Below are positions 25,478 to 38,825 of a stretch of DNA of 64,000 nt, piece after piece. Both the position numbers and the translations under genes were made by a program. This DNA comes from Acidimicrobiaceae bacterium (lineage in GTDB: Bacteria; Actinomycetota; Acidimicrobiia; Acidimicrobiales; Ilumatobacteraceae), in NCBI GenBank assembly GCA_947450115.1, contig CANFUE010000006.1:23341-87340 (forward strand), given 5' to 3'. The notes beneath the pieces were generated by a model, which saw only the letters and a program-made list of their open reading frames with translations, searched no databases and was not told where the DNA came from. Positions within the stretch are counted from its first letter, which is position 1; every line of letters starts with the position of its first letter.

Positions 25478-25903
25478 TCAGCCGTAGTGAGCACGGTCTA
25501 GATCACGAATGCGGGTGGCAAGAGCTGCCAACAACTTGTGAGCCATAGCCGGAACTTCATCGATGACCGCGAAAAGATGGCGGGCATCAACGACGAGGAG
25601 TTCACAATCGGTATCGCACACCACAGTGGCGGTGCGTGAGCCGCGGTCGAGGAGCGAGAGCTCGCCAACAATGGCGCCTGCTTGCACGGTGGCAATTTTT
25701 TTCCCGTTGCGCTTCACTGTGGCAGAACCACTGAGCAACACGAAGGCCTGCTTACCAGCAGTGCCTTGGGTGATGATGGTGGTGCCAGCAACCATGTTGA
25801 TGCGGTCGGCGGCTTTGGCAATTTTGCCAAGGTCGCGAGTGCTGCATGCAGAGAACAAGGGAACTTGTGCGAGATATTGGAGCGGTGTTTTCTTTGAAGC
25901 CAT
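25478..25903 (-). CDS. Stand-alone cyclic nucleotide-binding domain protein
   Basis: A 141-residue single CNB domain (Crp/Fnr effector fold) without a DNA-binding helix-turn-helix. It starts LAQVPLFSACSTRDLGKIAK, then GTTIITQGTAGKQAFVLLSGSATV. The phosphate-binding cassette is AGAIVGELSLLDRGSRTATVVC, keeping the Gly-Glu and Arg pattern, so cyclic nucleotide binding is plausible. The ATG is chosen over a GTG two codons upstream; neither has a clear SD. It may gate or regulate the downstream Fe-S membrane protein, which is inference from linkage. Confidence 0.8.
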   Translation of the reverse strand: MASKKTPLQYLAQVPLFSACSTRDLGKIAKAADRINMVAGTTIITQGTAGKQAFVLLSGSATVKRNGKKIATVQAGAIVGELSLLDRGSRTATVVCDTDCELLVVDARHLFAVIDEVPAMAHKLLAALATRIRDLDRAHYG

Positions 25904-25921
25904 GACCACAGCCTAAACCAA

Positions 25922-26665
25922 TTATTTGGATTGGTTTGCCACGGCGGCTGCTGCCTGGGCAATTGCGTCAGCGTCACCTAAGTAAGTGACGTCGCTCACT
26001 TTCATGGCAGAAGTAAAGGTGTACTTGCGTGGCACGCCAGTTGGCACATTCAATTCTGCAATGGCTGCTTCACTAATGTCTTCCAAATACATAATGAGTG
26101 CGCGCAAGCTATTGCCATGCGCAACTACTAAAACATTCATATTTGCCTGTAATTGAGGCACAATTTCCGTATTCCAGTAGGGAAGAACGCGGGCCACAAC
26201 ATCTTTCAAACATTCAGTGGCAGGAAGATCTTGCGGTGCAATGAAGCGATACCGCGCATCGTTCACCGGATGCTCGGGGTTTGTGGTGTCGACTGGTGGC
26301 GGAGGCGTGTCGTAACTCCGACGCCATAAGTTGGTTTGTTCTGCGCCGTGTAGTTCAGTTGTCGCCTTTTTATCGAGACCTTGAAGCGCACCATAATGAC
26401 GTTCATTTAATTGCCAGTGACGTTGCAGCGGCAGCCATATTTGGTCCATTGCCTCCAAGGCCAAGTTGCAGGTGCGCACCGCGCGAGTGAGGAGGCTGGT
26501 GTGGGCGAAGTCGAACACCAGACCTTCTTTTTTCATGAGGGTCCCTGCGGCCGCAGCTTCGCTTTCGCCAAGGGCCGTGAGTTCCACATCGTGCCAGCCC
26601 GTGAACAAATTCAGTTTGTTCCACGTGCTTTGACCGTGGCGAAGAAGGACGAGCGTTCCAGTCAT
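25922..26665 (-). CDS. gpmA: 2,3-bisphosphoglycerate-dependent phosphoglycerate mutase
   Basis: Interconverts 3- and 2-phosphoglycerate in glycolysis. It is 247 residues with the catalytic LVLLRHGQSTWNKLNLFTGW (about 5-24), the phosphohistidine in RHG. NERHYGALQGLDK, WRRSYDTPPPP, VARVLPYW and the second catalytic VVAHGNSLRALIMYLE follow. GTP-like C-terminal ELNVPTGVPRKYTF is normal. The ATG is at MTGTLVLL; a longer frame upstream adds no conserved sequence. It is divergent from dnaK and shares its regulatory region (216 bp), so HspR may also influence it. Confidence 0.94.
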   Translation of the reverse strand: MTGTLVLLRHGQSTWNKLNLFTGWHDVELTALGESEAAAAGTLMKKEGLVFDFAHTSLLTRAVRTCNLALEAMDQIWLPLQRHWQLNERHYGALQGLDKKATTELHGAEQTNLWRRSYDTPPPPVDTTNPEHPVNDARYRFIAPQDLPATECLKDVVARVLPYWNTEIVPQLQANMNVLVVAHGNSLRALIMYLEDISEAAIAELNVPTGVPRKYTFTSAMKVSDVTYLGDADAIAQAAAAVANQSK

Positions 26666-26713
26666 AAGGAAATGGTACGACCAACCGAGCACAGCACACC
26701 AAATAGTCAAGTA

Positions 26714-26734
26714 CTTAAGTCACCTTCACTCAAC
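26714..26734 (+). promoter_or_regulatory. HAIR-like HspR operator 1 with candidate dnaK promoter
   Basis: CTTAAGT-N7-ACTCAAC matches the HspR-associated inverted repeat CTTGAGT-N7-ACTCAAG at 12 of 14 positions. It overlaps a possible -35 (TTAAGT, 26715-26720) that is 17 bp from a -10-like TATACT (26738-26743). Binding of HspR here would block the dnaK promoter. Confidence 0.6.
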
Positions 26735-26760
26735 ATTTATACTTTTTCTTCCGCTCGAGT

Positions 26761-26769
26761 TGTGGATAA
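26761..26769 (-). promoter_or_regulatory. Perfect DnaA box upstream of dnaK
   Basis: TGTGGATAA is the exact reverse complement of the DnaA consensus TTATCCACA. It lies between the two HAIR-like repeats. About half such site is expected by chance in 64 kb, so a single box is weak evidence. Confidence 0.4.
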
Positions 26770-26786
26770 CTCAGAACTCCTCTAAT

Positions 26787-26807
26787 CTTGAGTACAAGTC
26801 ACTAAGG
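26787..26807 (+). promoter_or_regulatory. HAIR-like HspR operator 2
   Basis: CTTGAGT-N7-ACTAAGG: the left half is a perfect HAIR half-site and the right half matches ACTCAAG at five of seven positions. It lies 75 bp before dnaK, downstream of the candidate promoter, consistent with HspR autoregulation of this operon. Confidence 0.55.
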
Positions 26808-26881
26808 ATCCTGTATCACCCCCCGATACAGAGTCTTTTGTGCCCGACATATCACTCTTTCAAGAAAAAGGAACCCCCACC

Positions 26882-28717
26882 ATGGCAAAAGCAGTCGGTA
26901 TCGACCTTGGCACCACAAACTCCGTTGTTTCCGTTTTGGAAGCCGGCGACCCTGTGGTCATCCCCAACTCAGAAGGTGCCCGCACCACACCGTCGGTTGT
27001 GGCATTTTCAAAAACTGGTGAAGTACTGGTGGGCGAAGTTGCCAAGCGCCAGGCCATCACCAACCCCGATCGCACCTTTCGTTCAGTGAAGCGCCACATG
27101 GGCGAGAACTGGAAGACCCCCGATATCGATGGCAAGCAGTACACACCACAAGAAATCAGCGCCCGCACACTCATGAAGTTGAAGCGCGACGCCGAGGCGT
27201 ACCTGGGCGATACCGTCACGCAAGCTGTTATTACCGTTCCTGCGTACTTCGACGATGCACAACGCACTGCAACAAAAGAAGCAGGGCAAATCGCTGGTCT
27301 TGAAGTGTTGCGTATTATCAACGAACCAACCGCTGCAGCTTTGGCATACGGCCTCGACAAAGGCGGCGAAGACGAAACCGTTTTGGTATTCGACCTTGGT
27401 GGCGGAACCTTCGACGTGAGCGTTTTGGAAATTGGCGACGGTGTGTTTGAAGTAAAGAGCACACACGGCGACACCGTTCTAGGTGGTGACGATTGGGACC
27501 AACGCATTATCGATTGGCTCGTTTCGCAATTTAAGAGCGCACATGGTGTTGACCTTGCACAAGATCGCATGGCGAAACAGCGTCTGCAAGAAGCTGCTGA
27601 AAAAGCAAAAATTGAATTGTCACAAGTACAGCAAACACAAATCAACTTGCCGTTCATTACGGCAACTGCAGAAGGCCCACTTCACCTCGACGAAACATTG
27701 TCACGTTCAAAATTCCAGGAAATGACATCAGACCTCATTGAGCGTTGCCGTATTCCTTTTGAACAAGCAATCAAAGACGCTGGTTTGTCAAAGGGACAAA
27801 TCAACCACGTCATCTTGGTTGGCGGTTCAACTCGCATGCCAGCCGTACAAGACCTCGTGCAGTCACTCACCGGGAAAGAGCCGAACAAGTCGGTGAACCC
27901 CGACGAAGTGGTCGCCATTGGTGCAGCTGTTCAAGCAGGCGTGTTGAAGGGCGATGTAAAGGATGTATTGCTCCTCGACGTCACACCGTTGTCATTGGGC
28001 ATTGAAACCAAGGGCGGCGTCATGACGAAGCTCATCGAGCGCAACACCACTATTCCTACACGTCGTACCGAAGTGTTCACCACTGCAGAAGACATGCAGC
28101 CATCGGTAGAAATTCACGTGTTGCAAGGTGAGCGCGAAATGGCGCAGTACAACAAGACTCTGGGCAAATTCCAACTTGTTGACTTGCCACCAGCACCACG
28201 TGGCGTACCGCAAATTGAAGTGACCTTCGATATCGATGCCAACGGTATTGTGCATGTATCAGCGAAAGACCGCGCTACTTCAAAAGAGCAGTCAATGACC
28301 ATTACTGGTCAATCTGCCCACGACAAAGAAACCATCAACCAAATGGTGAAAGATGCCGAAGTGCACGCTGAAGAAGATCGTCAGCGCCGTGCAGAAGCAG
28401 AGGTGCGCAACAATGCCGACTCTTTGGTGTATCAAACCGAAAAAGTTTTGCGCGAGCAAGGCGAAAAGGTTTCTGCCGAAGAAAAGTCTGCTGTGGAAGA
28501 ACCACTTGCCGAGTTGAAAACCAGCCTTGCTGGCACCGACAACGAGGCCATTAAAGCCGCTACTGAAAAACTGATGACAGCCAGCCAGGCCTTTAGTCAG
28601 AAGTTGTACGAGGCAGCTGCCCGCGACACCAACGCCGAAGGAACTTCAGCAAGTGGCCAAAGTGGTGCAACAAACGATGATGACATCGTTGATGCCGAAA
28701 TTGTTGACGAGAAGTAA
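26882..28717 (+). CDS. dnaK: Chaperone DnaK (Hsp70)
   Basis: An ATP-dependent folding chaperone of 611 residues. The ATPase domain has [14 protein letters not shown] (about 6-19), [19 protein letters not shown] and [13 protein letters not shown]. The linker [18 protein letters not shown] leads to the substrate-binding domain (from about 390) and a helical lid. The tail ends with acidic [13 protein letters not shown]. The ATG follows AAAGGAA at a normal distance. The first ATPase residues lack the long loop of proteobacterial DnaK, as usual in actinobacteria. It is first gene of dnaK-grpE-dnaJ-hspR-clpB, with HAIR-like operators upstream. Confidence 0.97.
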   Translation: MAKAVGIDLGTTNSVVSVLEAGDPVVIPNSEGARTTPSVVAFSKTGEVLVGEVAKRQAITNPDRTFRSVKRHMGENWKTPDIDGKQYTPQEISARTLMKLKRDAEAYLGDTVTQAVITVPAYFDDAQRTATKEAGQIAGLEVLRIINEPTAAALAYGLDKGGEDETVLVFDLGGGTFDVSVLEIGDGVFEVKSTHGDTVLGGDDWDQRIIDWLVSQFKSAHGVDLAQDRMAKQRLQEAAEKAKIELSQVQQTQINLPFITATAEGPLHLDETLSRSKFQEMTSDLIERCRIPFEQAIKDAGLSKGQINHVILVGGSTRMPAVQDLVQSLTGKEPNKSVNPDEVVAIGAAVQAGVLKGDVKDVLLLDVTPLSLGIETKGGVMTKLIERNTTIPTRRTEVFTTAEDMQPSVEIHVLQGEREMAQYNKTLGKFQLVDLPPAPRGVPQIEVTFDIDANGIVHVSAKDRATSKEQSMTITGQSAHDKETINQMVKDAEVHAEEDRQRRAEAEVRNNADSLVYQTEKVLREQGEKVSAEEKSAVEEPLAELKTSLAGTDNEAIKAATEKLMTASQAFSQKLYEAAARDTNAEGTSASGQSGATNDDDIVDAEIVDEK

Positions 28718-28725
28718 TTCGCAAC

Positions 28726-29229
28726 ATGACCAACGAGAACGAAGAGTTTCTACCGGAAAGCGATGTCAGCATTACCGATGCTGACATCGCTGAAATCATC
28801 GAGCACGATATTGATGCACTCGTCGCCGAGCGTGATTCTTTCAAAGACATCGCTTTGCGTTTGCAGGCCGACTTCGAGAACTATCGCAAGCGTGTTGTTG
28901 CGCAACAAGCCGATGAAATCGATAGGTCAACAGGAAAACTTGTAGAAGGTTTGTTGCCAGTGCTCGATGCATGTGAAGCCGCTTTTGCTCATGGTGCTAC
29001 AGGTGTAGAACCCGTATGGTCGTCATTACTTGGCGTGTTGCAAAAGCAAGGCTTAGAAGTATTGAACCTAGAAGGCCAACCTTTCGACCCAGCAACTGCT
29101 GAAGCAGTAATGCACGAACCATCTGAAGACGGTTCAAGTGACGGGCCAGTAGTGGTGGAAGTGTTGCGCAGTGGCTACCAGTGGAAGGGCCGCGTATTGC
29201 GCGCTGCCATGGTGAAGGTGCGGGGCTAA
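28726..29229 (+). CDS. grpE: Nucleotide exchange factor GrpE
   Basis: A 167-residue DnaK co-chaperone that promotes ADP release. It has an acidic N-terminus, a long coiled-coil helix (about 30-75) containing the signature LRLQADFENYRKRVVAQQ, and a C-terminal beta domain with the conserved GLEVLNLEGQPFDPATAEAVMHE (given in part) and VLRSGYQWKGRVLRAAMVKV. It starts 8 bp after dnaK and ends 3 bp before dnaJ, so expression is coupled. Confidence 0.95.
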   Translation: MTNENEEFLPESDVSITDADIAEIIEHDIDALVAERDSFKDIALRLQADFENYRKRVVAQQADEIDRSTGKLVEGLLPVLDACEAAFAHGATGVEPVWSSLLGVLQKQGLEVLNLEGQPFDPATAEAVMHEPSEDGSSDGPVVVEVLRSGYQWKGRVLRAAMVKVRG

Positions 29230-29232
29230 ACA

Positions 29233-30339
29233 ATGACCGCGCAACGTGAGTGGTTTGAAAAGGACTACTACGCCGTTCTTGGTGTGTCGCAAAGTGCAAC
29301 ACCCAAAGAAGTAACGAAGGCGTATCGCAAACTTGCGCGCGAATTACACCCCGATGCCAACCCCGATAACCCGAAAGCGGAAGACCGCTTCAAAGAAGTG
29401 TCGACTGCTTACGACGTATTAGGCGACGAAAAGAAACGCAAAGAATACGACGAAGTACGCGCTGCGGGCCCCATGGGTTTTGGCGGTGGCGGCCCCGGTG
29501 GCCAAGGCGGATTCCGTTTTGATTCCGGTGGCGACATGGGCGATCTTCTTGGCCAAATGTTTGGCCGTGGTGGAGGGCGTAGTGGGCGTGGCCAACGTGG
29601 CGGCCCGCAACGCGGAAGCGATATTGAAGCCGCACTCACACTCGACTTCACCGATGCCGCACATGGAATAACCACCACATTGCACCTCACTTCTGAAGCA
29701 GTGTGCTCGGGTTGCCAAGGTTCTGGCGCACGTGCTGGCACCACACCTCAAGCATGTTCGCAATGTGGCGGGCGTGGAGCAGTCGATTCCAACCAGGGGG
29801 TGTTTTCTTTTTCCTCACCGTGCCCGCGTTGTCAGGGAAAAGGCACGACTATTGAGTACCCATGTGGTTCATGCCGCGGGTCGGGCCGCGAACATCGTGC
29901 ACGTGAAGTAAAGGTCCGCATTCCTGCAGGCGTCGATAATGGTCAACGCATTCGTTTGAAGGGTCGTGGCGCACCAGGGCACAATGGCGGCCCAGCTGGC
30001 GACTTGCTCGTGGAATGCAAAGTGATGCCGCATGCAACTTTTTCTCGTGACGGGGTGAACTTGTTAGTACATGTTCCTGTTGCGTACCACCAAGCAGTGC
30101 TCGGTAGCGAAGTGTCGGTGCCCACACTCGACGGCTCTTCCGTGATGTTGAAAATTAAAAGCGGCACTCAGTCGGGCAGTAAGCATCGAGTGAAAGGCCG
30201 CGGTATTGAAACCACTTCAAAAACTGGCGACCTCATTGTGACGATTGATGTTCACATACCGACCAAAGTGAGCAAAGAAGAACGCGAGATTATTGAACAA
30301 CTCGCCGAGTTACACAACACCAGTGACAAGGTGAAATAA
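29233..30339 (+). CDS. dnaJ: Chaperone DnaJ
   Basis: A 368-residue type I DnaJ. The J domain is at about 8-75 (DYYAVLGVSQSATPKEV, HPDANPDNPKAEDRF with the HPD triad). A Gly-rich region follows (about 78-125), then four zinc CxxCxGxG-type motifs: CSGCQGSG, CSQCGGRG, CPRCQGKG and CGSCRGSG. The C-terminal substrate-binding domains complete the protein. It lies between grpE (3 bp) and hspR (2 bp). It recruits clients to DnaK and stimulates its ATPase. Confidence 0.96.
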   Translation: MTAQREWFEKDYYAVLGVSQSATPKEVTKAYRKLARELHPDANPDNPKAEDRFKEVSTAYDVLGDEKKRKEYDEVRAAGPMGFGGGGPGGQGGFRFDSGGDMGDLLGQMFGRGGGRSGRGQRGGPQRGSDIEAALTLDFTDAAHGITTTLHLTSEAVCSGCQGSGARAGTTPQACSQCGGRGAVDSNQGVFSFSSPCPRCQGKGTTIEYPCGSCRGSGREHRAREVKVRIPAGVDNGQRIRLKGRGAPGHNGGPAGDLLVECKVMPHATFSRDGVNLLVHVPVAYHQAVLGSEVSVPTLDGSSVMLKIKSGTQSGSKHRVKGRGIETTSKTGDLIVTIDVHIPTKVSKEEREIIEQLAELHNTSDKVK

Positions 30340-30341
30340 CC

Positions 30342-30749
30342 ATGGCACCGCGGCGTACTGATGGTGTTCCAGTGGAAACGGTCTATGTCATTTCCGTTGC
30401 TGCAGAACTTGCTGGTGTGCACCCACAAACATTGCGTATATATGAGCGACGTGGGCTCGTTACACCGGGTCGCACCTCAGGTGGTAACAGGCGTTACAGC
30501 GAGGCCGACATTGCTCGTTTAAAGCGCGTTGCCGAATTAGCAGCTGAAGGTATGAACCTCGAGGGCATTCGCCACGTCATGCAACTCGAAGATGAAATTG
30601 CACAGTTGCGCGCTCTCGTTGTGCAACTTCAAGAACAACTCACTGGCAGAACCTCAACTGAAGTTTTACGCGGCGAGCTGGTGCCACTGCGTCAAGCAGT
30701 TGCCGTGTTCCGCGAACGTCCGAGCATATTTAACAAGGACAGGTACTAA
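30342..30749 (+). CDS. hspR: Heat-shock repressor HspR (MerR family)
   Basis: A 135-residue MerR-type regulator. The helix-turn-helix is [43 protein letters not shown] (residues about 10-52; the key block is [14 protein letters not shown]), followed by a coiled-coil dimerisation helix ([21 protein letters not shown]). As the fourth gene after dnaK-grpE-dnaJ it is the classic actinobacterial HspR. The HAIR-like repeats upstream of dnaK are its expected operators, giving a feedback loop in which DnaK acts as co-repressor in known systems. Confidence 0.94.
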   Translation: MAPRRTDGVPVETVYVISVAAELAGVHPQTLRIYERRGLVTPGRTSGGNRRYSEADIARLKRVAELAAEGMNLEGIRHVMQLEDEIAQLRALVVQLQEQLTGRTSTEVLRGELVPLRQAVAVFRERPSIFNKDRY

Positions 30750-30751
30750 GA

Positions 30752-33247
30752 GTGGCAATTGACCCAAAGAAGTGGACCGCAAAAACTCAAGAAGCTGTTG
30801 CAGCAACACTCGATGATGCTCGTGGGCGCAGTAACCCAGAAATCACACCCGACCATCTCATGTCTGCCCTGTTACGTCAAGACGGCACCATTGTCCCTGG
30901 CATTTTGCAAAAGCTTGGTGTTGCTCCTTTGATGCTGCGCAACACGGCCGATGAGGCTGTGAGTAAATTGCCTCACGCATATGGCAGCGAAGAGCCACGG
31001 ATGAACCGTGAACTCAGCAATGTTTTTGAAAATGCCGACAAACTACGCACCGACCTTCATGACGACTACTTGTCGGTCGAACATCTTCTCCTTGCCATGA
31101 ACCAGCGCGTAGGTATTGGTAGCGAAGAAATGCTGCAAGCACTGCGCGAAGTGCGCGGTTCACATCGCGTGACCTCGCAAAACCCTGAAGAGCAGTTTCA
31201 AGCATTAGAAAAATATGGTCTCGACCTCACTGCCCGTGCACGTGAAGGAAAAATCGACCCCGTCATTGGCCGCGATGAAGAAATTCGCCGTGTCATTCAA
31301 GTGCTGTCGCGGCGTACCAAAAATAACCCTGTACTCATTGGTGAACCAGGTGTAGGTAAAACAGCAATTGTTGAAGGCCTAGCGCGCCGTATTGCCGATG
31401 GCGATGTGCCCGAAGGTTTGAAACACAAGCGTCTTATTTCTCTCGACATTGCCTCGATGGTTGCTGGAGCAAAATATCGCGGAGAGTTCGAAGAGCGTTT
31501 GAAAGCTGTGCTCAAGGAAATCACCGACGCACAGGGCGATGTCATTACCTTTGTCGACGAAATGCACACGTTGGTCGGTGCTGGTGGTGCAGAAGGCGCC
31601 ATGGACGCTGGCAACATGATTAAGCCGATGTTGGCGCGCGGCGAACTGCGCATGATTGGCGCCACCACACTCGATGAGTTTCGTAAGCATATTGAAAAAG
31701 ACGCGGCGCTCGAGCGCAGGTTCCAACAGGTGTATGTAGGTGAGCCAAGTGTGGAAGACACCATTGCCATTTTGCGCGGTCTGAAAGAACGCTACGAAGT
31801 GCACCATGGTGTGCGTATTCAAGACAGCGCACTGGTGAGTGCCGCGGTGTTGTCGAACCGGTATCTCACCAACCGCTTCTTACCCGATAAGGCCATTGAC
31901 CTTGTTGATGAAGCCGCCAGCAAACTTCGTATTGAAATTGATTCGCTTCCTACGGAGATTGACGTGGTCGACCGGCGGATTTTGCAATTAGAAATTGAAC
32001 GTGTTGCTCTCGATAAAGAAACCGATGCGGTATCGCGGGAACGTCTTGATGCAATTCATGAAGAGCTCGACCGTTTACAAGAGCAAACCGATGAAATGAA
32101 AGTGCATTGGAATGCCGAGAAGGAAGCCATCGCTGCCATTCGTACTTTGAAAGAAGAACTTGAAGCGTTGCGTTCGGCAGTAGAGCGTGAAACAGACCTC
32201 GCCAAAGCGGCAGAAATTAGTTACGGCCGCATTCCTGAACTCGAGCGCCGCATTACTGGCGCCACTGAGCATCTCAATACTTTGCAACTGGGCAACCGCA
32301 TGTTGAAAGAAGAAGTAGACGCCGAAGATATTGCTGAGGTCGTGGGCAAATGGACGGGTGTTCCCGTGAGCCGCTTGCTTGAAGGTGAAATGAGCAAGTT
32401 GGTGTTGCTGGAAGGTCTGCTGCACAATCGTGTCATTGGTCAAGATGCAGCAGTAACTGCAGTTGCCAATGCAGTGCGTCGCAGTCGTGCGGGTTTGTCT
32501 GACCCGAACCGCCCCATTGGTTCATTTATGTTCTTGGGGCCAACTGGTGTGGGTAAAACAGAACTCGCTCGTGCCCTTGCCGAATTCCTCTTCGACGATG
32601 AGCGCGCCATGGTGCGCATCGACATGGCCGAATACATGGAGAAGTTTTCCGTGAGCCGCCTTGTAGGTGCTCCTCCGGGGTATGTGGGTTATGAAGAAGG
32701 TGGGCAACTCACCGAAGCAGTGCGTCGTCGCCCCTACAGCGTGGTGTTGCTCGATGAAATTGAAAAAGCTCACCCCGAAGTGTTCAATATTTTGTTGCAA
32801 GTGCTCGACGATGGGCGTCTCACCGATGGCCAAGGCCGCACGGTGGACTTCACCAACGTGGTGCTCATTATGACGAGCAACTTGCCTGGTGACCCGCTGG
32901 AATTTTTCCGACCCGAGTTCATTAACCGTGTTGACGACATTGTGCGTTTCCGTTCACTCACCCAAGACGACCTTGGTGCCATTGTCGACATTCAGTTGCA
33001 ACACCTCATTGCTCGCATGGCCGACCGCCGCATTACTTTGGCAGTTACTCCCGAAGCGCGTTTGTTACTTGCCGAAAAGGGATACGACCCCAGTTATGGT
33101 GCGCGCCCGTTGAAGCGACTCATTCAACGCGAAATTGCCGACAAAGCAGCGGTGCTCATTCTTGAAGGCAAAGCAGTTGAAGATTCGACCGTGCTAGTTA
33201 CTGCGAACAACGGTGAACTCGACGTGCAATTACAAGTGAGTGTGTAG
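30752..33247 (+). CDS. clpB: ATP-dependent disaggregase ClpB
   Basis: An 831-residue Hsp100 disaggregase with a GTG start. It has an N-terminal Clp repeat domain (about 1-145) and NBD1 with Walker A GEPGVGKT and [19 protein letters not shown]. The coiled-coil M domain spans about 400-520. NBD2 follows with Walker [29 protein letters not shown] and the sensor MTSNL. Between MTSNL and FFRPEFINR only PGDPLE remains, so the NBD2 loop normally found here is short and the protein is slightly below the usual ~860 residues. It begins 2 bp after hspR and is the operon's last gene. It cooperates with DnaK. Confidence 0.95.
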   Translation: MAIDPKKWTAKTQEAVAATLDDARGRSNPEITPDHLMSALLRQDGTIVPGILQKLGVAPLMLRNTADEAVSKLPHAYGSEEPRMNRELSNVFENADKLRTDLHDDYLSVEHLLLAMNQRVGIGSEEMLQALREVRGSHRVTSQNPEEQFQALEKYGLDLTARAREGKIDPVIGRDEEIRRVIQVLSRRTKNNPVLIGEPGVGKTAIVEGLARRIADGDVPEGLKHKRLISLDIASMVAGAKYRGEFEERLKAVLKEITDAQGDVITFVDEMHTLVGAGGAEGAMDAGNMIKPMLARGELRMIGATTLDEFRKHIEKDAALERRFQQVYVGEPSVEDTIAILRGLKERYEVHHGVRIQDSALVSAAVLSNRYLTNRFLPDKAIDLVDEAASKLRIEIDSLPTEIDVVDRRILQLEIERVALDKETDAVSRERLDAIHEELDRLQEQTDEMKVHWNAEKEAIAAIRTLKEELEALRSAVERETDLAKAAEISYGRIPELERRITGATEHLNTLQLGNRMLKEEVDAEDIAEVVGKWTGVPVSRLLEGEMSKLVLLEGLLHNRVIGQDAAVTAVANAVRRSRAGLSDPNRPIGSFMFLGPTGVGKTELARALAEFLFDDERAMVRIDMAEYMEKFSVSRLVGAPPGYVGYEEGGQLTEAVRRRPYSVVLLDEIEKAHPEVFNILLQVLDDGRLTDGQGRTVDFTNVVLIMTSNLPGDPLEFFRPEFINRVDDIVRFRSLTQDDLGAIVDIQLQHLIARMADRRITLAVTPEARLLLAEKGYDPSYGARPLKRLIQREIADKAAVLILEGKAVEDSTVLVTANNGELDVQLQVSV

Positions 33248-33251
33248 AAAT

Positions 33252-33709
33252 TTAGCCGAGGGCAATTTTTACAGCAGCGGAAACACGTGAGCCATCGGCA
33301 CCCGTGCCAACGCGTTCACGAACAGCTTTCACCACAACTCCCATTGCCTTGCCACCGGTTGCGCCGGCAGCAGCAGCTTTGGCTGCTTCTTCTTGCACAA
33401 TTGCAGTGAGTTCTTCATCGCTCATGGCAGCAGGAAGATAACGCTCAATAATTGCGTACTCAGAGCGCTCTTTTTCAGCGGCTTCATTACGACCATTGTC
33501 GGCATAAATTTGTGCCGCTTCAGTGCGCTTTTTTCCTTCTGCAAGAAGAACGGCCATTACTTGGTCATCAGACAACACCACTGCTTCGTCGCCAGCAACT
33601 TCAGCGTTCATTACTGCTGCAATGACCATGCGCAAAGTAGACACAGTTGCTTCATCGCGTGCCTTCATGGCAGTAGTGAGGTCTGCTTTCAATGTTTCTC
33701 TTAATGAAC

Positions 33710-33713
<4 letters not shown>
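33252..33713 (-). CDS. GatB/YqeY domain protein
   Basis: A 153-residue protein. The whole length is the YqeY/GatB tail domain: LKADLTTAMKARDEATVSTLRMVIAAV (in part), YIIERYLPAAMSDEEL-like stretch IIERYLPAAMSDEE, and GGKAMGVVVKAVRERVGTGADGSRV at the end. In GatB this domain contacts tRNA; the free-standing form has no assigned function. Its ATG overlaps the end of the hisD-like gene by 4 bp (ATGA), so the two form one transcript. It converges on clpB with 4 bp between stops. Confidence 0.88.
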
Positions 33714-37711
<3,998 letters not shown>

Positions 37712-37717
<6 letters not shown>

Positions 37718-38188
37718 TTCGTCGCGGTTAATGCCTGCACGCTTCAGCACGTTGGGCTGTACACCCATTTCTTGCCATGCGGAATACGTAATGCCGTTGC
37801 GTTGTGAGTAGACAGCAGCAATTTTTACGAACTGATTTTCTAATTTTGCAAAATCTGAGCCCAGTTGCTTCGTGGCTAACTCGGCGGTGAGGTTCATGCG
37901 TTCTTGTGTGAGACGCAACTTCACAATGGCGTCGGCAGTGGTGAGTTCTTTTTGAATAGCAGCAAGGCGCTTGGTAATGGAGTCGGCAGTGCGCTTACGA
38001 CCACGTTTTGGCTTGTTGGCTTCCACAATTTCGAGGTACATGCGAATAATGCGACCCTCGGTACGACCCTGGGCCAAAGCGTCTTTGTGCTTCGTGCTCA
38101 TTGCCTTTTTGGTGGACTTTGAGGCGGCCTTTTTGGCGGTGGCTTTCTTCACGGCCTTTTTGGCAGGCGTTCCTTTTGTTGCATTCAC
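37712..38188 (-). CDS. Basic protein with Lys/Ala-rich histone H1-like N-terminus
   Basis: A 158-residue protein. Residues about 5-35 are a Lys/Ala/Thr tail (KKAVKKATAKKAASKSTKKA) like the nucleoid-binding tails of actinobacterial HupB and histone H1-type proteins. The rest is a predicted helical domain (RIIRMYLEIVEANKPKRGRKR, then a heptad-like LTQERMNLTAELATKQLGSDFAKLENQFVKIA) ending AWQEMGVQPNVLKRAGI. A GTG at 38188 starts it; an ATG 30 codons later would remove most of the tail. It is divergent from pyrE (34 bp) and convergent with purB. DNA or RNA binding is likely; the family is not recognised. Confidence 0.65.
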
Positions 38189-38222
38189 GTTACAAAAGAT
38201 ATCGGGTATGTACGGTAGAGCC

Positions 38223-38816
38223 ATGAATGTGCCCGTAAATTCTGAAAATAGTCCACTTCCCCCACTTGACCCCGCTCGCCACGCTTTGCGTGAACATGTC
38301 ATGACGCACGCCATCAAGCGAGGTGACTTCACCTTGAAGTCGGGCCGCAAGAGTTCCTGGTTCCTCGACACCAAGCAAACTGCATGTCGCCCCGATGGCA
38401 TTGTGCTCGTCACCAATGTGGCATTGTCATTTTTCCCCGCTGAAGCAACAGCGATTGGCGGTCTCACTATGGGCGCCGACCCAGTTGCATATGGCATCGC
38501 CGCCGTTGCTGCTACACGTGCCATCAACCTTCGTAGTTTTAGTGTACGAAAAGAATCTAAAGATCACGGTGTGACGGGTCGTATTGCGGGCGCACTGCAA
38601 CCTGGCGACAAAGTGATCATTACCGAAGACACGGTTACCCGCGGCACGTCACTCTTTGAAGCGGTCGACGCCGTACGCGACTTTGGTGCTGAAGTCGTTC
38701 TCATCACTGTCATTGTTGACCGCGGAGGCACCTGCGCAGCCATGGCCGCCGAAGCGGGTATTCGTTATGAACCGATGCTGGTGGCACCCGACTTAGGTTT
38801 TGACTTCGGCAGCTGA
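38223..38816 (+). CDS. pyrE: Orotate phosphoribosyltransferase
   Basis: A 197-residue enzyme that joins orotate to PRPP in UMP synthesis. FTLKSGRKSSWFLDTKQT is the orotate-site segment, GADPVAYGIAAVA follows, and the PRPP-binding motif is VIITEDTVTRGTSLFEAVD. The ATG is chosen because longer in-frame extensions would run back through the divergent basic-protein gene. It is followed 9 bp later by the convergent decarboxylase gene. No other pyr gene is nearby. Confidence 0.93.
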   Translation: MNVPVNSENSPLPPLDPARHALREHVMTHAIKRGDFTLKSGRKSSWFLDTKQTACRPDGIVLVTNVALSFFPAEATAIGGLTMGADPVAYGIAAVAATRAINLRSFSVRKESKDHGVTGRIAGALQPGDKVIITEDTVTRGTSLFEAVDAVRDFGAEVVLITVIVDRGGTCAAMAAEAGIRYEPMLVAPDLGFDFGS

Positions 38817-38825
38817 CTATAAAAA

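Noticed and set aside
26860..27657. Long open frame on the minus strand opposite dnaK (265 codons)
   Set aside because: Antisense to a certain gene, no domain, Ser/Arg/Cys-rich composition typical of a shadow frame.
37971..38222. N-terminal extension of pyrE upstream of 38223
   Set aside because: It runs antisense through the basic-protein gene and encodes sequence unlike any orotate phosphoribosyltransferase.
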